Shown: positions 15,486 to 23,810, counted from the first letter of the stretch. The stretch is 64,000 bases of DNA from Streptomyces ficellus (GCF_030406405.1 NZ_JAUEPL010000020.1:42098-106097), one strand, 5' to 3'. A program made the numbers and translations. Notes: generated by a model not told the origin, from the sequence alone.

Positions 15486-16604
15486 TCAGTCCTCGGGGCC
15501 GAGCAGCACCGCCGCGTAGTTCTTGCGGGCGGCCGTGTCGTACTGCAACGCGACATGGCTGGTCGCGGAGGTGATGTCCCGCCAGAAGCGCTGGAGGGGC
15601 TGGGCCTCCCCCAGCCCACCGGTCCCGGCGGCGCCGACGAGCAGGCCGACGGCCTCCTGGAGGAGCTCGGCGGCGAAGGTCGCGTTGCGCTCGTTGCGTG
15701 CCATGTACGCGGGGGTGAACAGCCGTTCGTCCAACACCGCCGCGTTCTGCTCGACGAGGTGGCGGGCCGCGTCGACCCGTCCGGAGGCGCGGACCAGCTT
15801 CAGCTCGCCGGTCTGGCTGCGCTTCCTGCCGGTGAGCGTGGCGGTGGCGGCGGACAGCGCACCGGCGGCGGCCCCGACGACGGGGGCGATGAACGTCAGG
15901 CCGCCGACCGCCTGGAAGGGGATGTTGTGGGCGGGCAGGCCCGAGGCCACGTTGCGGCCGGACAGCATGTCGGCCCGGTCGAACGACAGGTGGGCGGGCA
16001 CGAGGGCGTCGTCCACGACGACCGTGTGGCTGCCGGTGGCCCGCATGCCGACGCTGTCCCAGGTCTCACGCACCGTGTACGCGCCCCGGGGCAGCGCGAA
16101 GAACCGCATCTTGGGCGGTCCTTCCCCGGCGCCGGGCACGACCGCGCACACCAGCGCCCAGTCGGCGAAGTCGATCCCGCTGACGTACGCCCACTGGCCG
16201 CTGAGGCGCCAGCCGTCAGCCGTCTGCCGGGCACGGCCGACCGGCATCAGGGCGGTGGCGACGACCGCGTCCGGGTTGCCGCCCCAGAGCGCGCGGTGGC
16301 CCTCCTCGGGCAGGTGGGCGGCGAACCGGGCGGAGTACGCGGACAGCGAGGCGCACCAGGCGGTGGCCGCGCAGCCCTCGCCGACCGTGATCACCGCCGC
16401 GGTGAGCTCGGCGAACGACCCCTCGCTGCCGCCCCACCGGGAGGCGACGAAGTGCCGCGCGAAGCCCGCTTCGCGCAGCGCGTCGACGACGTCGCGGTGC
16501 AGCGCGCGGTCGTGGTCGGCCGCGGCCGCGTGCTGGGCCGCCAGGATGCGTACCTTCTCGGCCGCCGGGCCGAGGCCCGTGTCGGCGGCGGGTATGCCGC
16601 TCAT
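15486..16604 (-). CDS. Acyl-CoA-dehydrogenase-fold flavin-dependent monooxygenase (group D, ActVA5/HsaA-like oxygenase component)
   Basis: A 372-aa protein with the acyl-CoA dehydrogenase fold but the sequence style of two-component hydroxylases: RDVVDALREAGFARHFVASRWGG at the N-terminus, CAATAWCASL, WRLSGQWAYVSGIDFADWAL in the beta domain, and LQRFWRDITSATSHVALQYD at the C-terminus. The H-x-A-L-Q/RD-x-x-x-x-x-H pattern there is typical of HsaA, HpaH-like and ActVA-Orf5 proteins that use reduced flavin supplied by a separate reductase. A matching reductase is encoded at 18114-18677. The ATG (16604) overlaps the SRPBCC stop by 4 bp. Aromatic ring or quinone-forming hydroxylation of a polyketide is the best guess. 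Confidence 0.85.
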   Translation of the reverse strand: MSGIPAADTGLGPAAEKVRILAAQHAAAADHDRALHRDVVDALREAGFARHFVASRWGGSEGSFAELTAAVITVGEGCAATAWCASLSAYSARFAAHLPEEGHRALWGGNPDAVVATALMPVGRARQTADGWRLSGQWAYVSGIDFADWALVCAVVPGAGEGPPKMRFFALPRGAYTVRETWDSVGMRATGSHTVVVDDALVPAHLSFDRADMLSGRNVASGLPAHNIPFQAVGGLTFIAPVVGAAAGALSAATATLTGRKRSQTGELKLVRASGRVDAARHLVEQNAAVLDERLFTPAYMARNERNATFAAELLQEAVGLLVGAAGTGGLGEAQPLQRFWRDITSATSHVALQYDTAARKNYAAVLLGPED

Positions 16605-17092
16605 GGCCGGGGTCCGTTCTCGACGGCCCTGGCGAAGAGTTCCAGCGTCTCCCCCGGGCTCGGCCCGTCCAGCGCTTTGAAGATCCGCTCGGCGCCCTCG
16701 CCGTGCTGGTGCAGCTTCACGTGCGCCAGCGTCACGCGGGTGTGCCCCTCGTCCACGGCCTCGAAGTCGACCTCGATCTCGCTGGCGCGCTCGTCGTCGG
16801 GGATGGACTGCCAGTTGGGGTCGATACGCCAGGTCATGGCGAGCCGGCGGCCCGGCTCCCATTCCAGCACCCGGCCCCAGGCGATCTCGGTCCCGTCGAC
16901 GTCCCATTCGTAGTAGCGGCCTCCCACGCCCGGTTCGAAGGCGAGACCGGCCCGCTCCTTCTTCACCAGGATGTGCGACGGGGGCCACCAGTCCTTGGGC
17001 CGTTCGGTGAAGACGGCGAAGCAGTGTTCTGGCGTGGCCGCCACGGTCACCGACTTCCGTACATCGGGAAGGGTCTGCGTCTGTTCGGGCAC
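16601..17092 (-). CDS. SRPBCC/AHSA1-like protein
   Basis: A 163-aa protein of the START/Bet v1-like superfamily: VTVAATPEHCFAVFTERPKDWWP near the start, GGRYYEWDVDGTEIAWGRV and LAMTWRIDPNWQS in the middle strands, and GHTRVTLAHVKLHQHG before the final helix. In aromatic polyketide clusters such folds act as cyclases/aromatases, but this one resembles the Aha1-type subgroup of unknown function. The GTG start at 17092 has AGGAGG 5 bases upstream. It is translationally coupled (ATGA) to the flavin monooxygenase gene, so the two likely act together. Confidence 0.8.
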   Translation of the reverse strand: MPEQTQTLPDVRKSVTVAATPEHCFAVFTERPKDWWPPSHILVKKERAGLAFEPGVGGRYYEWDVDGTEIAWGRVLEWEPGRRLAMTWRIDPNWQSIPDDERASEIEVDFEAVDEGHTRVTLAHVKLHQHGEGAERIFKALDGPSPGETLELFARAVENGPRP

Positions 17093-17328
17093 GGGGCCTC
17101 CTCGCTCGATCTCGCCGGGTGTCGCTGTGTCGCTGTGTCTCCGGGCGCGCTGTGCACCGCACGGAACGCCCCCACGCTCGCGCCGGGCGCTAGGCCCCGT
17201 GTCGAGTGCCGCTGGAGGGCCGCGCTCCGGCCCCGTTCCACCCGCCGTCGAGAAGCGCCCGAGGTGGCGCCGTCACGGTCGTCCCCACCCAGAACGCACC
17301 ACACGACGTACGGGAACGGGAGAGCACC
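17093..17328. promoter_or_regulatory. Divergent promoter region between the SRPBCC/monooxygenase and ketoreductase operons
   Basis: The 236 bp between two divergent starts should carry both promoters. It contains an 8-bp direct repeat GTGTCGCT twice plus a partial third copy at 17119-17139. No clear palindromic operator was recognised. Confidence 0.4.
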
Positions 17329-18114
17329 ATGACACAGGCGGGACGACGGGTGGCCTTCGTCACCGGCGCGACCAGCGGGATCGGCCTGGCGGTGACCGAG
17401 TTGCTGGCCCGGCAGGGCATGGCCGTATTCGGGGTGGCCCGCGGCGAGGAGAGCATACGCACCGTGGTCAAGCAGCTGCGGGAGGAGGGGCTGGAGGTGG
17501 CCGGCACCATCTGCGACGTCACCTCGCTCGACCAGATCCGCGCCGCGGTCCAGGCCGCCGTGGACACGTACGGCCGTATCGACGTCCTCGTCAACAACGC
17601 GGGCCGGGGCGGTGGTGGCGTCACGGCCGAGCTGGCGGACTCCGTATGGGACGACGTGATCGAGACCAACCTCAACGGCACGTTCCGCGTCACCCGTGAG
17701 GTGCTGAGCACCGGCCGGATGCGCGACGGCGACTGGGGCCGCATCGTCAACATCGCCTCCACCGGAGGCAAGCAGGGCGTGGAGCTGGCGGCGCCGTACT
17801 CGGCGTCCAAGCACGGGGTCGTCGGCTTCACCAAAGCCGTCGGCAAGGAGCTGGCGAAGACCGGCATCACGGTGAACGCCGTCTGCCCCGGCTATGTCGA
17901 GACGCCGATGGCGCAGCGGGTGCGCCAGGGCTACGCCGGCCACTACGGCGTGAGCGAGCAGGCGATCCAGGAGAAGTTCAACGCGAAGATCCCGCTCGGC
18001 CGCTACTCCACCCCCGAGGAGGTGGCGGGGCTGGTCGGCTACCTCGTCTCCGACCTGGCGGCGTCGATCACCGCGCAGGCGCTCAACGTCTGTGGCGGAC
18101 TGGGCAATTACTGA
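17329..18114 (+). CDS. ActIII-type aromatic polyketide ketoreductase (SDR)
   Basis: A 261-aa SDR very like the C9 ketoreductases of type II polyketide pathways. Shared features are VTGATSGIGLAV, VFGVARGEE, the tetrad motifs IVNIASTGGKQG and APYSASKHGVVGFTKA, the CPGYVETPMA loop, and the hallmark C-terminus ALNVCGGLGNY. ActIII carries a P-G-G motif after NNAGR, which is linked to stereocontrol; here the segment is NNAGRGGGGVTAEL, with glycine in place of that proline. The enzyme would reduce a polyketide-chain carbonyl on an ACP with NADPH. It is followed by the flavin reductase with TGATG overlap. No minimal PKS lies in the window. Confidence 0.92.
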   Translation: MTQAGRRVAFVTGATSGIGLAVTELLARQGMAVFGVARGEESIRTVVKQLREEGLEVAGTICDVTSLDQIRAAVQAAVDTYGRIDVLVNNAGRGGGGVTAELADSVWDDVIETNLNGTFRVTREVLSTGRMRDGDWGRIVNIASTGGKQGVELAAPYSASKHGVVGFTKAVGKELAKTGITVNAVCPGYVETPMAQRVRQGYAGHYGVSEQAIQEKFNAKIPLGRYSTPEEVAGLVGYLVSDLAASITAQALNVCGGLGNY

Positions 18115-18677
18115 TGCGAGCAGAGACGGAAGTCCCCACCATGACCGAGACAGCGACCGCCCTGCTCTCCCCGCCCGAGACGGCCGCGTTCCGCGCCGCC
18201 ATGGGCCGCTTCCCCACCGGGGTGACCCTGCTCACCCAGGGCAGCGGTGACGGCACGAGCGTGATCACCCTGAACAGCCTGACGTCCGTGTCCCTCGATC
18301 CCCTGCTGATCCTGGTGTCCGTCAAGGCGGACGGCCGGATACGCCCCCGGGTCGTCCGGGCGGGCAGCTTCGCCGTCAATGTGCTCAGCCGGCGCCACCA
18401 GGAGCTGGGCCAGGAGTTCTGCCGCCCCGACCGCCCGGCCGGCCTGGCCGCGATGCGGCGTCTGGGCGCGGCCGAGGGGGTGACCGGCAACGCGGTCGTG
18501 CCGTCCGCCGAGGCGTACTTCGAGTGCGTCCTGGACGCGGCGCACCCGGCCGGGGACCACACGCTGCTCGTCGGCCGGGTCGTGGCCCTCGCCGCCGCGG
18601 ACGGCAACCCCGATCCGCTCGTCTTCCACCAGGGCCGCTTCACCCGGCTGCCCCTCGCCACCGCGGAGGCGGCATGA
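18114..18677 (+). CDS. Flavin reductase, ActVB/HpaC-like
   Basis: A 187-aa (or 178-aa from ATG 18141) flavin reductase-like domain protein: FRAAMGRFPTGVTLLTQ at the N-terminus, LNSLTSVSLDPLLILVSV, GSFAVNVLSRRHQELGQEFC and HTLLVGRVVAL are diagnostic of the small NAD(P)H:FMN/FAD oxidoreductases that supply reduced flavin to two-component monooxygenases. It overlaps the ketoreductase stop by one base and the metallohydrolase start by four (ATGA). It most likely serves the monooxygenase encoded divergently at 15486-16604, as ActVB serves ActVA5. Confidence 0.92.
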   Translation: MRAETEVPTMTETATALLSPPETAAFRAAMGRFPTGVTLLTQGSGDGTSVITLNSLTSVSLDPLLILVSVKADGRIRPRVVRAGSFAVNVLSRRHQELGQEFCRPDRPAGLAAMRRLGAAEGVTGNAVVPSAEAYFECVLDAAHPAGDHTLLVGRVVALAAADGNPDPLVFHQGRFTRLPLATAEAA

Positions 18678-19714
18678 CGGCGACGCCGGTCACCGGGGCG
18701 CGGGGCACGGGAACGCGGGTCAGCGGGGTGGGGGGCACGGGGGCACCAGTCAGCGGGGCGCGGGGCACGGGGACGCGGGTCAGCGGGGCGCCGGTCACCG
18801 ATGCGCCGCCCGTCGCGCCTGCTTCCCTGCGGCCGGTCGCGGACGGGGTGTACGCGTTCGTCCAGCCGGACGGCGGCTGGTGCCTCAACAACGCCGGCCT
18901 GGTCGTCGGCGAGGAACGCAGCGTGCTGGTCGACACCGCCGCGACTCAGGCACGCACCCGGCGGCTGCGCGCCGAGGTCGAGCGGCTCGTACCGGACGGC
19001 CCGGACTACGTGGTCAACACCCACTTCCACGGCGACCACACCTTCGGCAACGGCCAGTTCGCGCCCCGCTCGGTGATCGTGGCGCACGAGGGCTGCCGCG
19101 CCGACACGGCGGAGGCCGGGCTCGGCCTTCGCCACCTGTGGCCGGATGTGGAGTGGGGCGAGACGCCGCTCACGCTGCCCTCGCTCACCTTCCGCGACAC
19201 GCTCACGGTGCACGCGGGGAACCTGCGGATCGAGCTGCTCCATGTGGGACCCGCACACACCGCGAACGATGTGGTGGTGTGGGTGCCCGAGCGTTCGGTG
19301 CTCTTCACGGGCGATGTGGTGTGGTCGGGGGTCACACCGTATGTCCTGATGGGGTCCATCTCCGGGTCGCTGCGGGCGCTGGACCGGCTGCGGGCGCTCG
19401 GCGCCGAGACGGTGGTGCCGGGCCACGGCCCGGTGGGGGGCGCGGAGTTGCTGGACGCCACCGAGGCGTATCTGCGCTGGGTGCGGGAGCTGGCGGAGAA
19501 CGGCGTACGAAGGAGGCTCAGCCCTCTGCGGGCGGCCGAGGAGGCGGACCTGGGCGCGTTCGCGCGGCTCGTCGACTCCGAGCGGCTGGTCGGGAACCTG
19601 CACCGCGCGTACGCCGAGCTGGAGGGGCTGGCCCCGGGGGCGCGCATCGACGTGCTGGCGTCCTTCAAGGAGATGGTCGCCTACCACGGCGGGTTGCCCG
19701 CCTGCCACGCCTGA
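18674..19714 (+). CDS. Metallo-beta-lactamase-fold hydrolase with repetitive N-terminus
   Basis: A 346-aa protein. Residues from about 50 onward form an MBL domain: VADGVYAFVQPDGGWCLNNAG, the metal motif NTHFHGDHTFGN, then VVVWVPERSVLFTGDVVWSG (metal-binding Asp) and TVVPGHGP (third histidine). The first 40 residues are a Thr/Gly/Val-rich repeat (GARGTGTRVSG units) with no homologue I recognise. A shorter protein could start at an internal GTG, but the ATG at 18674 is coupled to the flavin reductase stop. Family members hydrolyse esters, thioesters or lactones; in polyketide clusters they can release or decarboxylate products. Confidence 0.85.
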   Translation: MTATPVTGARGTGTRVSGVGGTGAPVSGARGTGTRVSGAPVTDAPPVAPASLRPVADGVYAFVQPDGGWCLNNAGLVVGEERSVLVDTAATQARTRRLRAEVERLVPDGPDYVVNTHFHGDHTFGNGQFAPRSVIVAHEGCRADTAEAGLGLRHLWPDVEWGETPLTLPSLTFRDTLTVHAGNLRIELLHVGPAHTANDVVVWVPERSVLFTGDVVWSGVTPYVLMGSISGSLRALDRLRALGAETVVPGHGPVGGAELLDATEAYLRWVRELAENGVRRRLSPLRAAEEADLGAFARLVDSERLVGNLHRAYAELEGLAPGARIDVLASFKEMVAYHGGLPACHA

Positions 19715-19766
19715 TCAGGGAACGTTCGGTCGACCGGAACGACCGACACATCGAGAGGAGCCGTCA

Positions 19767-19913
19767 ATGGCGACGATCCTGCTGGACCGGCCGGTGGAGC
19801 AAGCGGCACATGAGGCGCCCGAAACCGCGCCGCCGCCATGGGTGCCCCTGCTGCTCGCGGGCGACATGGACGACGATGGGAGCGAGCCGCACATCTGCCG
19901 TGGCATCGACTGA
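19767..19913 (+). CDS. 48-codon orphan ORF at the end of the ketoreductase operon
   Basis: An ATG with a well-placed AGAGGAG 7 bases upstream opens a 48-residue peptide: a short hydrophobic start (MATILLDRP), a Glu/Ala/Pro middle, a PPPWVPLLLAG segment, an acidic DMDDDG run and a C-terminal EPHICRGID with the only cysteine. It lies 52 bp after the metallohydrolase stop and is followed by a strong bidirectional terminator, so it is placed like the last gene of the operon. The leader-like acidic part and short Cys-containing tail recall peptide precursors, but no RiPP-modifying enzyme is in view. It could equally be a small accessory protein. Function unknown. Confidence 0.6.
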   Translation: MATILLDRPVEQAAHEAPETAPPPWVPLLLAGDMDDDGSEPHICRGID

Positions 19914-19935
19914 ACGGCCGTACCCGGTGGCAGCG

Positions 19936-20001
19936 ACAGCACCCCGCGTACGGACCAGGGCCCTGGGAGGAGGGGCGCCCGGTCCGTACGCGGGGTGCTG
20001 T
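19936..20001. terminator. Long inverted repeat between convergent genes
   Basis: CAGCACCCCGCGTACGGACC pairs perfectly with GGTCCGTACGCGGGGTGCTG (21 bp including the flanking A-T pair) around a 24-base insert that can fold further. It lies between the 48-codon ORF stop and the SnoaL-like gene stop and can end both transcripts. Confidence 0.8.
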
Positions 20002-20004
20002 GGC

Positions 20005-20466
20005 TCAGGAGGCGGCGGGCGGCTCGGCCGGCGTGTCGCGGTGGATGACCCGCGACCGGGTGAGCAGCCGGCCGTCGACCCGGACGAGTACGTCGTCGAC
20101 GGTGAACGTCGGCTGGAAGGAGACGTTGCCCTCGCGGTCGGTCTGGGTGACGAGGGTGTAGTACGACACCCGCAGGGTGTCGGCGTCCGCCGGGTCCGTC
20201 TCGATCAGCAGGTGGCCGAACCAGTGGCGTACGGCGATGTCCCGGTAGCGCGGCAGGGCGGCCCGCATCCCGGCGACCATCTCCGCCCGCCCGCTCTGCC
20301 GCTGGCCGCCCGCGTGCACGACCTCACCGTCCTCGGTGAAGGTGTCGGCGAACCCCTCGATGTCGAGGGCGTCGACCCGCCGCATCTGCTGGGCGTAGAA
20401 CGTCTGGACCTCGGCGTAGACGTCTCCGGTGACCTGGTGCCGGAGTATCCCGACCGGCTGAGGCAT
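20005..20466 (-). CDS. SnoaL-like / NTF2-fold protein
   Basis: A 153-aa protein of the NTF2-like superfamily in the SnoaL/limonene-epoxide-hydrolase style: VQTFYAQQMRRVDALDIEGFADTFTEDGEVVH, then GRAEMVAGMRAALPRY and RHWFGHLLIE. Family members include polyketide cyclases, ketosteroid-isomerase-type enzymes and hydroxylase accessory proteins. The ATG at 20466 is preceded by GAGAGGAG. It is convergent to the ketoreductase operon and is a plausible cyclase or isomerase for the product, but no catalytic residue can be assigned with confidence. Confidence 0.8.
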   Translation of the reverse strand: MPQPVGILRHQVTGDVYAEVQTFYAQQMRRVDALDIEGFADTFTEDGEVVHAGGQRQSGRAEMVAGMRAALPRYRDIAVRHWFGHLLIETDPADADTLRVSYYTLVTQTDREGNVSFQPTFTVDDVLVRVDGRLLTRSRVIHRDTPAEPPAAS

Positions 20467-20633
20467 GGCAACTCCTCTCGCGACGCCGCCCTCATGGCCG
20501 CGCGACTGCGCCCACCCTGCCGAACGCGCCTTCAGCGCCACTGGAGAGCCGCTCGGAACCCGGAGTGCGGTCTACCGGGATCTCGGCCTCGCCGGCGCCG
20601 CGGCCCGAGCGGCGGCTGCACCCGGTCCCGCGA

Positions 20634-20670
20634 GCGCCAGGGCTGTGCGGAAGGGGCACGGCCCTGGCGC
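20634..20670 (-). terminator. Terminator of the FecCD-type importer operon
   Basis: GCGCCAGGGCTGTGC pairs with GCACGGCCCTGGCGC (one G-U pair) around a 7-base loop, 13 bp after the binding-protein stop in the leftward direction. Confidence 0.75.
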
Positions 20671-20682
20671 GCTGCGACTCGG

Positions 20683-21693
20683 TCAGCTCTTCAGCTCGCC
20701 CAGGTACTTCGCGAACTTCTCCAGGCCGTCGATGTTGCGCGGCCCGCTGATGCCCTCGTTGTAGTCGAGGATGAAGAAGTGGTTCTTCTTGACGGCGGGC
20801 AGCCCCTTCGTGTGGGGGGACTTCTTCAGGAAGTCGATCTTCTTCTGGGCGGGCAGGTCCCCGTAGTCGAGGATCATGATGACTTCCGGCTCCGCTTTGG
20901 CGACGGCCTCCCAGTTCACCTGCGTCCACCGCTGGTCGAGGCCGTCGAAGATGTTCTTGCCGCCGGCGGTCTTGATGATGTCGTTGGGCGGGACCTGGTT
21001 GCCCGCGGTGAAGGGCTGGTCGGTGCCCGAGTCGTAGAGGAAGACCCGGACCGGATCGCCCTTGGGTGCCTTCGCCTTGACGGCCTCCACGCGCTTCTTC
21101 AGCCCACCGACGACCTCATCCGCCCTGTCCTCGACCTGGAAGATCCTGCCCAGCCGGTCGAGGTCGGTGTAAAGGGCTTCGAACGGGGTGAGCTTCTCCG
21201 GGTACTTGGGGTAGTTGAAGCAGCTCTCGGTGTGCATGAAGCTCTGTATGCCGAGCTTGTCCAGGATCTCCGGGGTGATGCCCCGCTCATCCTTGAAGCC
21301 CGAATTCCAGCCGGCCAGGACGAAATCGGACTTGGCCTCGACCACGAGTTCCTTGTTGAGAAGATCGTCGCTGAGCATCTTCACCTTGGCGTAGTCGCTC
21401 GCCCACGGTGACTCATCCACCGGCGGGTTCGCCGGCGGCATCACGTAGCCGTGCACATGGTCGGCCAGCCCGAGGCTGAACAGCTTGTCGGCGCTTCCGC
21501 CTTCGTACGCCACGGCGCGCTGGGGAACCGTGTATTCGACCGGCTCACCGCACCTCTTGACGGTGACCTTCTCGGGCGCCTTGGCATCCGTTTGCACTTC
21601 GGCGCCGCAGCCGCTGAGCAGCAGTGTGGCCGCGAGCGCGGAGCCGAGGATGGTGTGCTGCCGCACCGAGCGGGGAGATCGAGTGTTGGTCAT
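20683..21693 (-). CDS. ABC importer substrate-binding lipoprotein (iron-siderophore/cobalamin class)
   Basis: A 336-aa lipoprotein: basic start, hydrophobic LGSALAATLLLSGCG with a lipobox (LLSGC), then a class III periplasmic-binding-type fold (VPQRAVAYEGGSADKLFSLGLADHVHGYV, LVVEAKSDFVLAGWNSGF, VNWEAVAKAEPEVIMILDYGD). It would capture a metal chelate or corrin outside the membrane and deliver it to the permease encoded at 22485-23624. The ligand cannot be read from sequence. It is the last gene of a leftward operon: permease, ATPase (1 bp gap), binding protein (16 bp gap). Its closeness to the candidate metallophore genes makes metallophore uptake possible. Confidence 0.93.
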   Translation of the reverse strand: MTNTRSPRSVRQHTILGSALAATLLLSGCGAEVQTDAKAPEKVTVKRCGEPVEYTVPQRAVAYEGGSADKLFSLGLADHVHGYVMPPANPPVDESPWASDYAKVKMLSDDLLNKELVVEAKSDFVLAGWNSGFKDERGITPEILDKLGIQSFMHTESCFNYPKYPEKLTPFEALYTDLDRLGRIFQVEDRADEVVGGLKKRVEAVKAKAPKGDPVRVFLYDSGTDQPFTAGNQVPPNDIIKTAGGKNIFDGLDQRWTQVNWEAVAKAEPEVIMILDYGDLPAQKKIDFLKKSPHTKGLPAVKKNHFFILDYNEGISGPRNIDGLEKFAKYLGELKS

Positions 21694-21709
21694 GACCTGG
21701 TGGTGCCTT

Positions 21710-22483
21710 TCACAGGGAGGGATTGAGCGAATACAACAACTGCGGGTCACCCGTGAGCGGGTGGGACACGATGCTGGCCTTGACGCCGAACACCTCGTGG
21801 ACGAGTTCCGTGGTGAGTACGTCCTCGGGCGTGCCGGTGGTGACAAGGCGGCCTTCGCAGAGGACCCCGAGGCGGTCGCAGGCGGCCGCGGCGAGGTTGA
21901 GGTCGTGCAGCACGACCAGGACGGTGAGTCCCGAGCCGCGCAGGAGCGAGAGCAGTTCGACCTGGTGGCGTACGTCGAGGTGGTTGGTCGGCTCGTCCAG
22001 CACCAGGATCTTCGGCTCCTGGACGAGCGCCCGGGCCAGCAGGACACGCTGGCGTTCGCCGCCCGAGAGCGTCAGGACTCCGCGCCGGGCGAGGTGGCGG
22101 ATGTCGAGCTGGTCCATCGCGCGTTCGCACAGCTCCCACTCCCGGCGGCTGAGCGCCTGGTTGCCGTGCAGGTGCGGCGTGCGTCCGAGTGCGATGACCT
22201 CTTCGACCGTGAAGTCGAGATCCACGACGCCGTCCTGGGTCATGGCCGCGATGACCTGTGCGGAGCGGCGCACTGTCAGGCGGGAGAGATCCTCCTCGCC
22301 CACCCAGACGGTGCCGGAGCTGGGGCGGAGCGCACGGTACACGCACCTGAGGGCGGTGGACTTGCCGCTTCCGTTCGGGCCGACCAGGCCCACGACCTGG
22401 CCGGTTTCCACGTCCAGGGACAGGTCGCGTACCAGGCTCCTGCCGTCGGTCACCACAGAGAGCCCGTTGAGCCTGAGTTCCAT
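21710..22483 (-). CDS. ABC importer ATPase (FecE/BtuD class)
   Basis: A 257-aa ATP-binding subunit with Walker A GPNGSGKST, signature LSGGERQRV, Walker B ILVLDEPTNHLD and the switch His in VVLHDLNLAAA. The HDLNLA stretch and VVDLDFTVEEVIALGRTPH are typical of iron-siderophore/B12 importer ATPases. It starts one base after the permease stop, so the two are tightly co-translated. It powers import through the permease. Confidence 0.96.
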   Translation of the reverse strand: MELRLNGLSVVTDGRSLVRDLSLDVETGQVVGLVGPNGSGKSTALRCVYRALRPSSGTVWVGEEDLSRLTVRRSAQVIAAMTQDGVVDLDFTVEEVIALGRTPHLHGNQALSRREWELCERAMDQLDIRHLARRGVLTLSGGERQRVLLARALVQEPKILVLDEPTNHLDVRHQVELLSLLRGSGLTVLVVLHDLNLAAAACDRLGVLCEGRLVTTGTPEDVLTTELVHEVFGVKASIVSHPLTGDPQLLYSLNPSL

Positions 22484-22484
22484 C

Positions 22485-23624
22485 TCAGCGACCTCCGAAC
22501 ATGTAGCCCTTGCGGCGCATCAGGGCGACGAACACCGGCACCCCGACGAGAGCGGTGATGACCCCCAAGGGCAGCTCGCGCGGTGCCACCAACGTCCGGG
22601 ACACCAGGTCGACCCAGACCATGAAGATCGCTCCGGCCAGTGGCGCCACGGCCAGCACGCGTGCGTGGGTGGCGCCGACGACCATGCGCACCACGTGGGG
22701 CATGACCAGTCCGACGAAGGCGATGGCGCCGCTGACGGCGACCATCACTCCCGTCACGAGCGAGGCCAGGACGAGCAGGGCCTTGCGGTGCCGGTCGGGG
22801 CTGATGCCCAGGCTCGCGGCGGTCTCGTCCCCGAGGGCCAGCACGTCCAGCGCCCGGCCGTACCGGTACAACACGACCAGGCCGAGGATGACGACCACGG
22901 ACACCACCGGGAGCGCGCCCCAGCTCGCGGCGCCGAAGCTGCCCATGGTCCAGTACAGGACCATGCTGGTCGCCTCGCTGTCCGGCGCGAAGTAGATCAT
23001 CAGGCTCATCACCGCTTGGAAGCCCAGCGACATGGCCACGCCCGTGAGGACGAGCCGCAGCGGGGAGAGCGCGCCCCGGCTGGAGGAGGCGGCATACACC
23101 AGGAGCGACGCGACCAGGGCCCCGATGAACGCACCGGCCGACACCGCGTAGATGCCCAGCGCCGCCAGTCCTCCGGTGACCGTGACACCGACGGCTCCCA
23201 CGGACGCGCCCGAGGAGACGCCCAGCACGAAGGGGTCGGCGAGCGCGTTGCGCACCATGGCCTGGATGGCCACGCCGATCGCGCTCAGCCCGGCCCCCAC
23301 GAGCGCCGCGAGCAGCACCCGTGGCGTACGGATCTGCCAGATGATCTGGTACGTGGTCAGCTCCTCCGCGGCGATGCGGCCGCCGCTGACAGCGGCCCAC
23401 AGATACCGGGCGGTCTCCCCCGGCGTGATCACGGCGGCGCCCAGACCGATGGCCACCACAATCGAGGTGAGGAGAACGACGAACAGAACGGCGCAGGCAA
23501 GCACCAGACCCTTACGGGAGGCGAGCCGGCCCTTCACCCCCGTTGCGGGTGCGGGGGGTGCCGCGCCGGCTGACGTATCGGCGCCGCTGCTCGCCGATGG
23601 CGCGGTGATCGCTGGCGGTGACAT
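22485..23624 (-). CDS. FecCD-family ABC importer permease
   Basis: A 379-aa membrane protein with an about 35-residue Ala/Pro/Ser-rich cytoplasmic head and then roughly ten hydrophobic helices. Family signatures include RTPRVLLAALVGAGLSAIGVAIQAMVRN, LADPFVLGVSSGAS, the LGDETAASLG coupling loop, and IAFVGLVMPHVVRM near the C-terminus. Here a single permease gene is present, so it would act as a homodimer. It is the first gene of the importer operon. I see no DmdR/IdeR iron box or B12 riboswitch immediately upstream. Confidence 0.95.
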   Translation of the reverse strand: MSPPAITAPSASSGADTSAGAAPPAPATGVKGRLASRKGLVLACAVLFVVLLTSIVVAIGLGAAVITPGETARYLWAAVSGGRIAAEELTTYQIIWQIRTPRVLLAALVGAGLSAIGVAIQAMVRNALADPFVLGVSSGASVGAVGVTVTGGLAALGIYAVSAGAFIGALVASLLVYAASSSRGALSPLRLVLTGVAMSLGFQAVMSLMIYFAPDSEATSMVLYWTMGSFGAASWGALPVVSVVVILGLVVLYRYGRALDVLALGDETAASLGISPDRHRKALLVLASLVTGVMVAVSGAIAFVGLVMPHVVRMVVGATHARVLAVAPLAGAIFMVWVDLVSRTLVAPRELPLGVITALVGVPVFVALMRRKGYMFGGR

Positions 23625-23810
23625 AGAACTCGGCCTTCCAGGTTGAACGGAACGTACTGATCAGGCGCGTGGCGTTCACCCGTCGCCTGGGCGGACGCCA
23701 TGACTGCATCGGCTACGCGGAAGCGGGCGCGCCGCCTGCCTCTTCCTCGTCCGCCTGACCCAGGCGATGCAGTCGAACGGCAGCCCTAGCGCCACAGCGA
23801 CCAGGGCGCC

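Noticed and set aside
23625..23760. Iron box or cobalamin riboswitch before the FecCD permease
   Set aside because: No TTAGGTTAGGCTAACC-like sequence and no B12-box landmarks were found in the leader.
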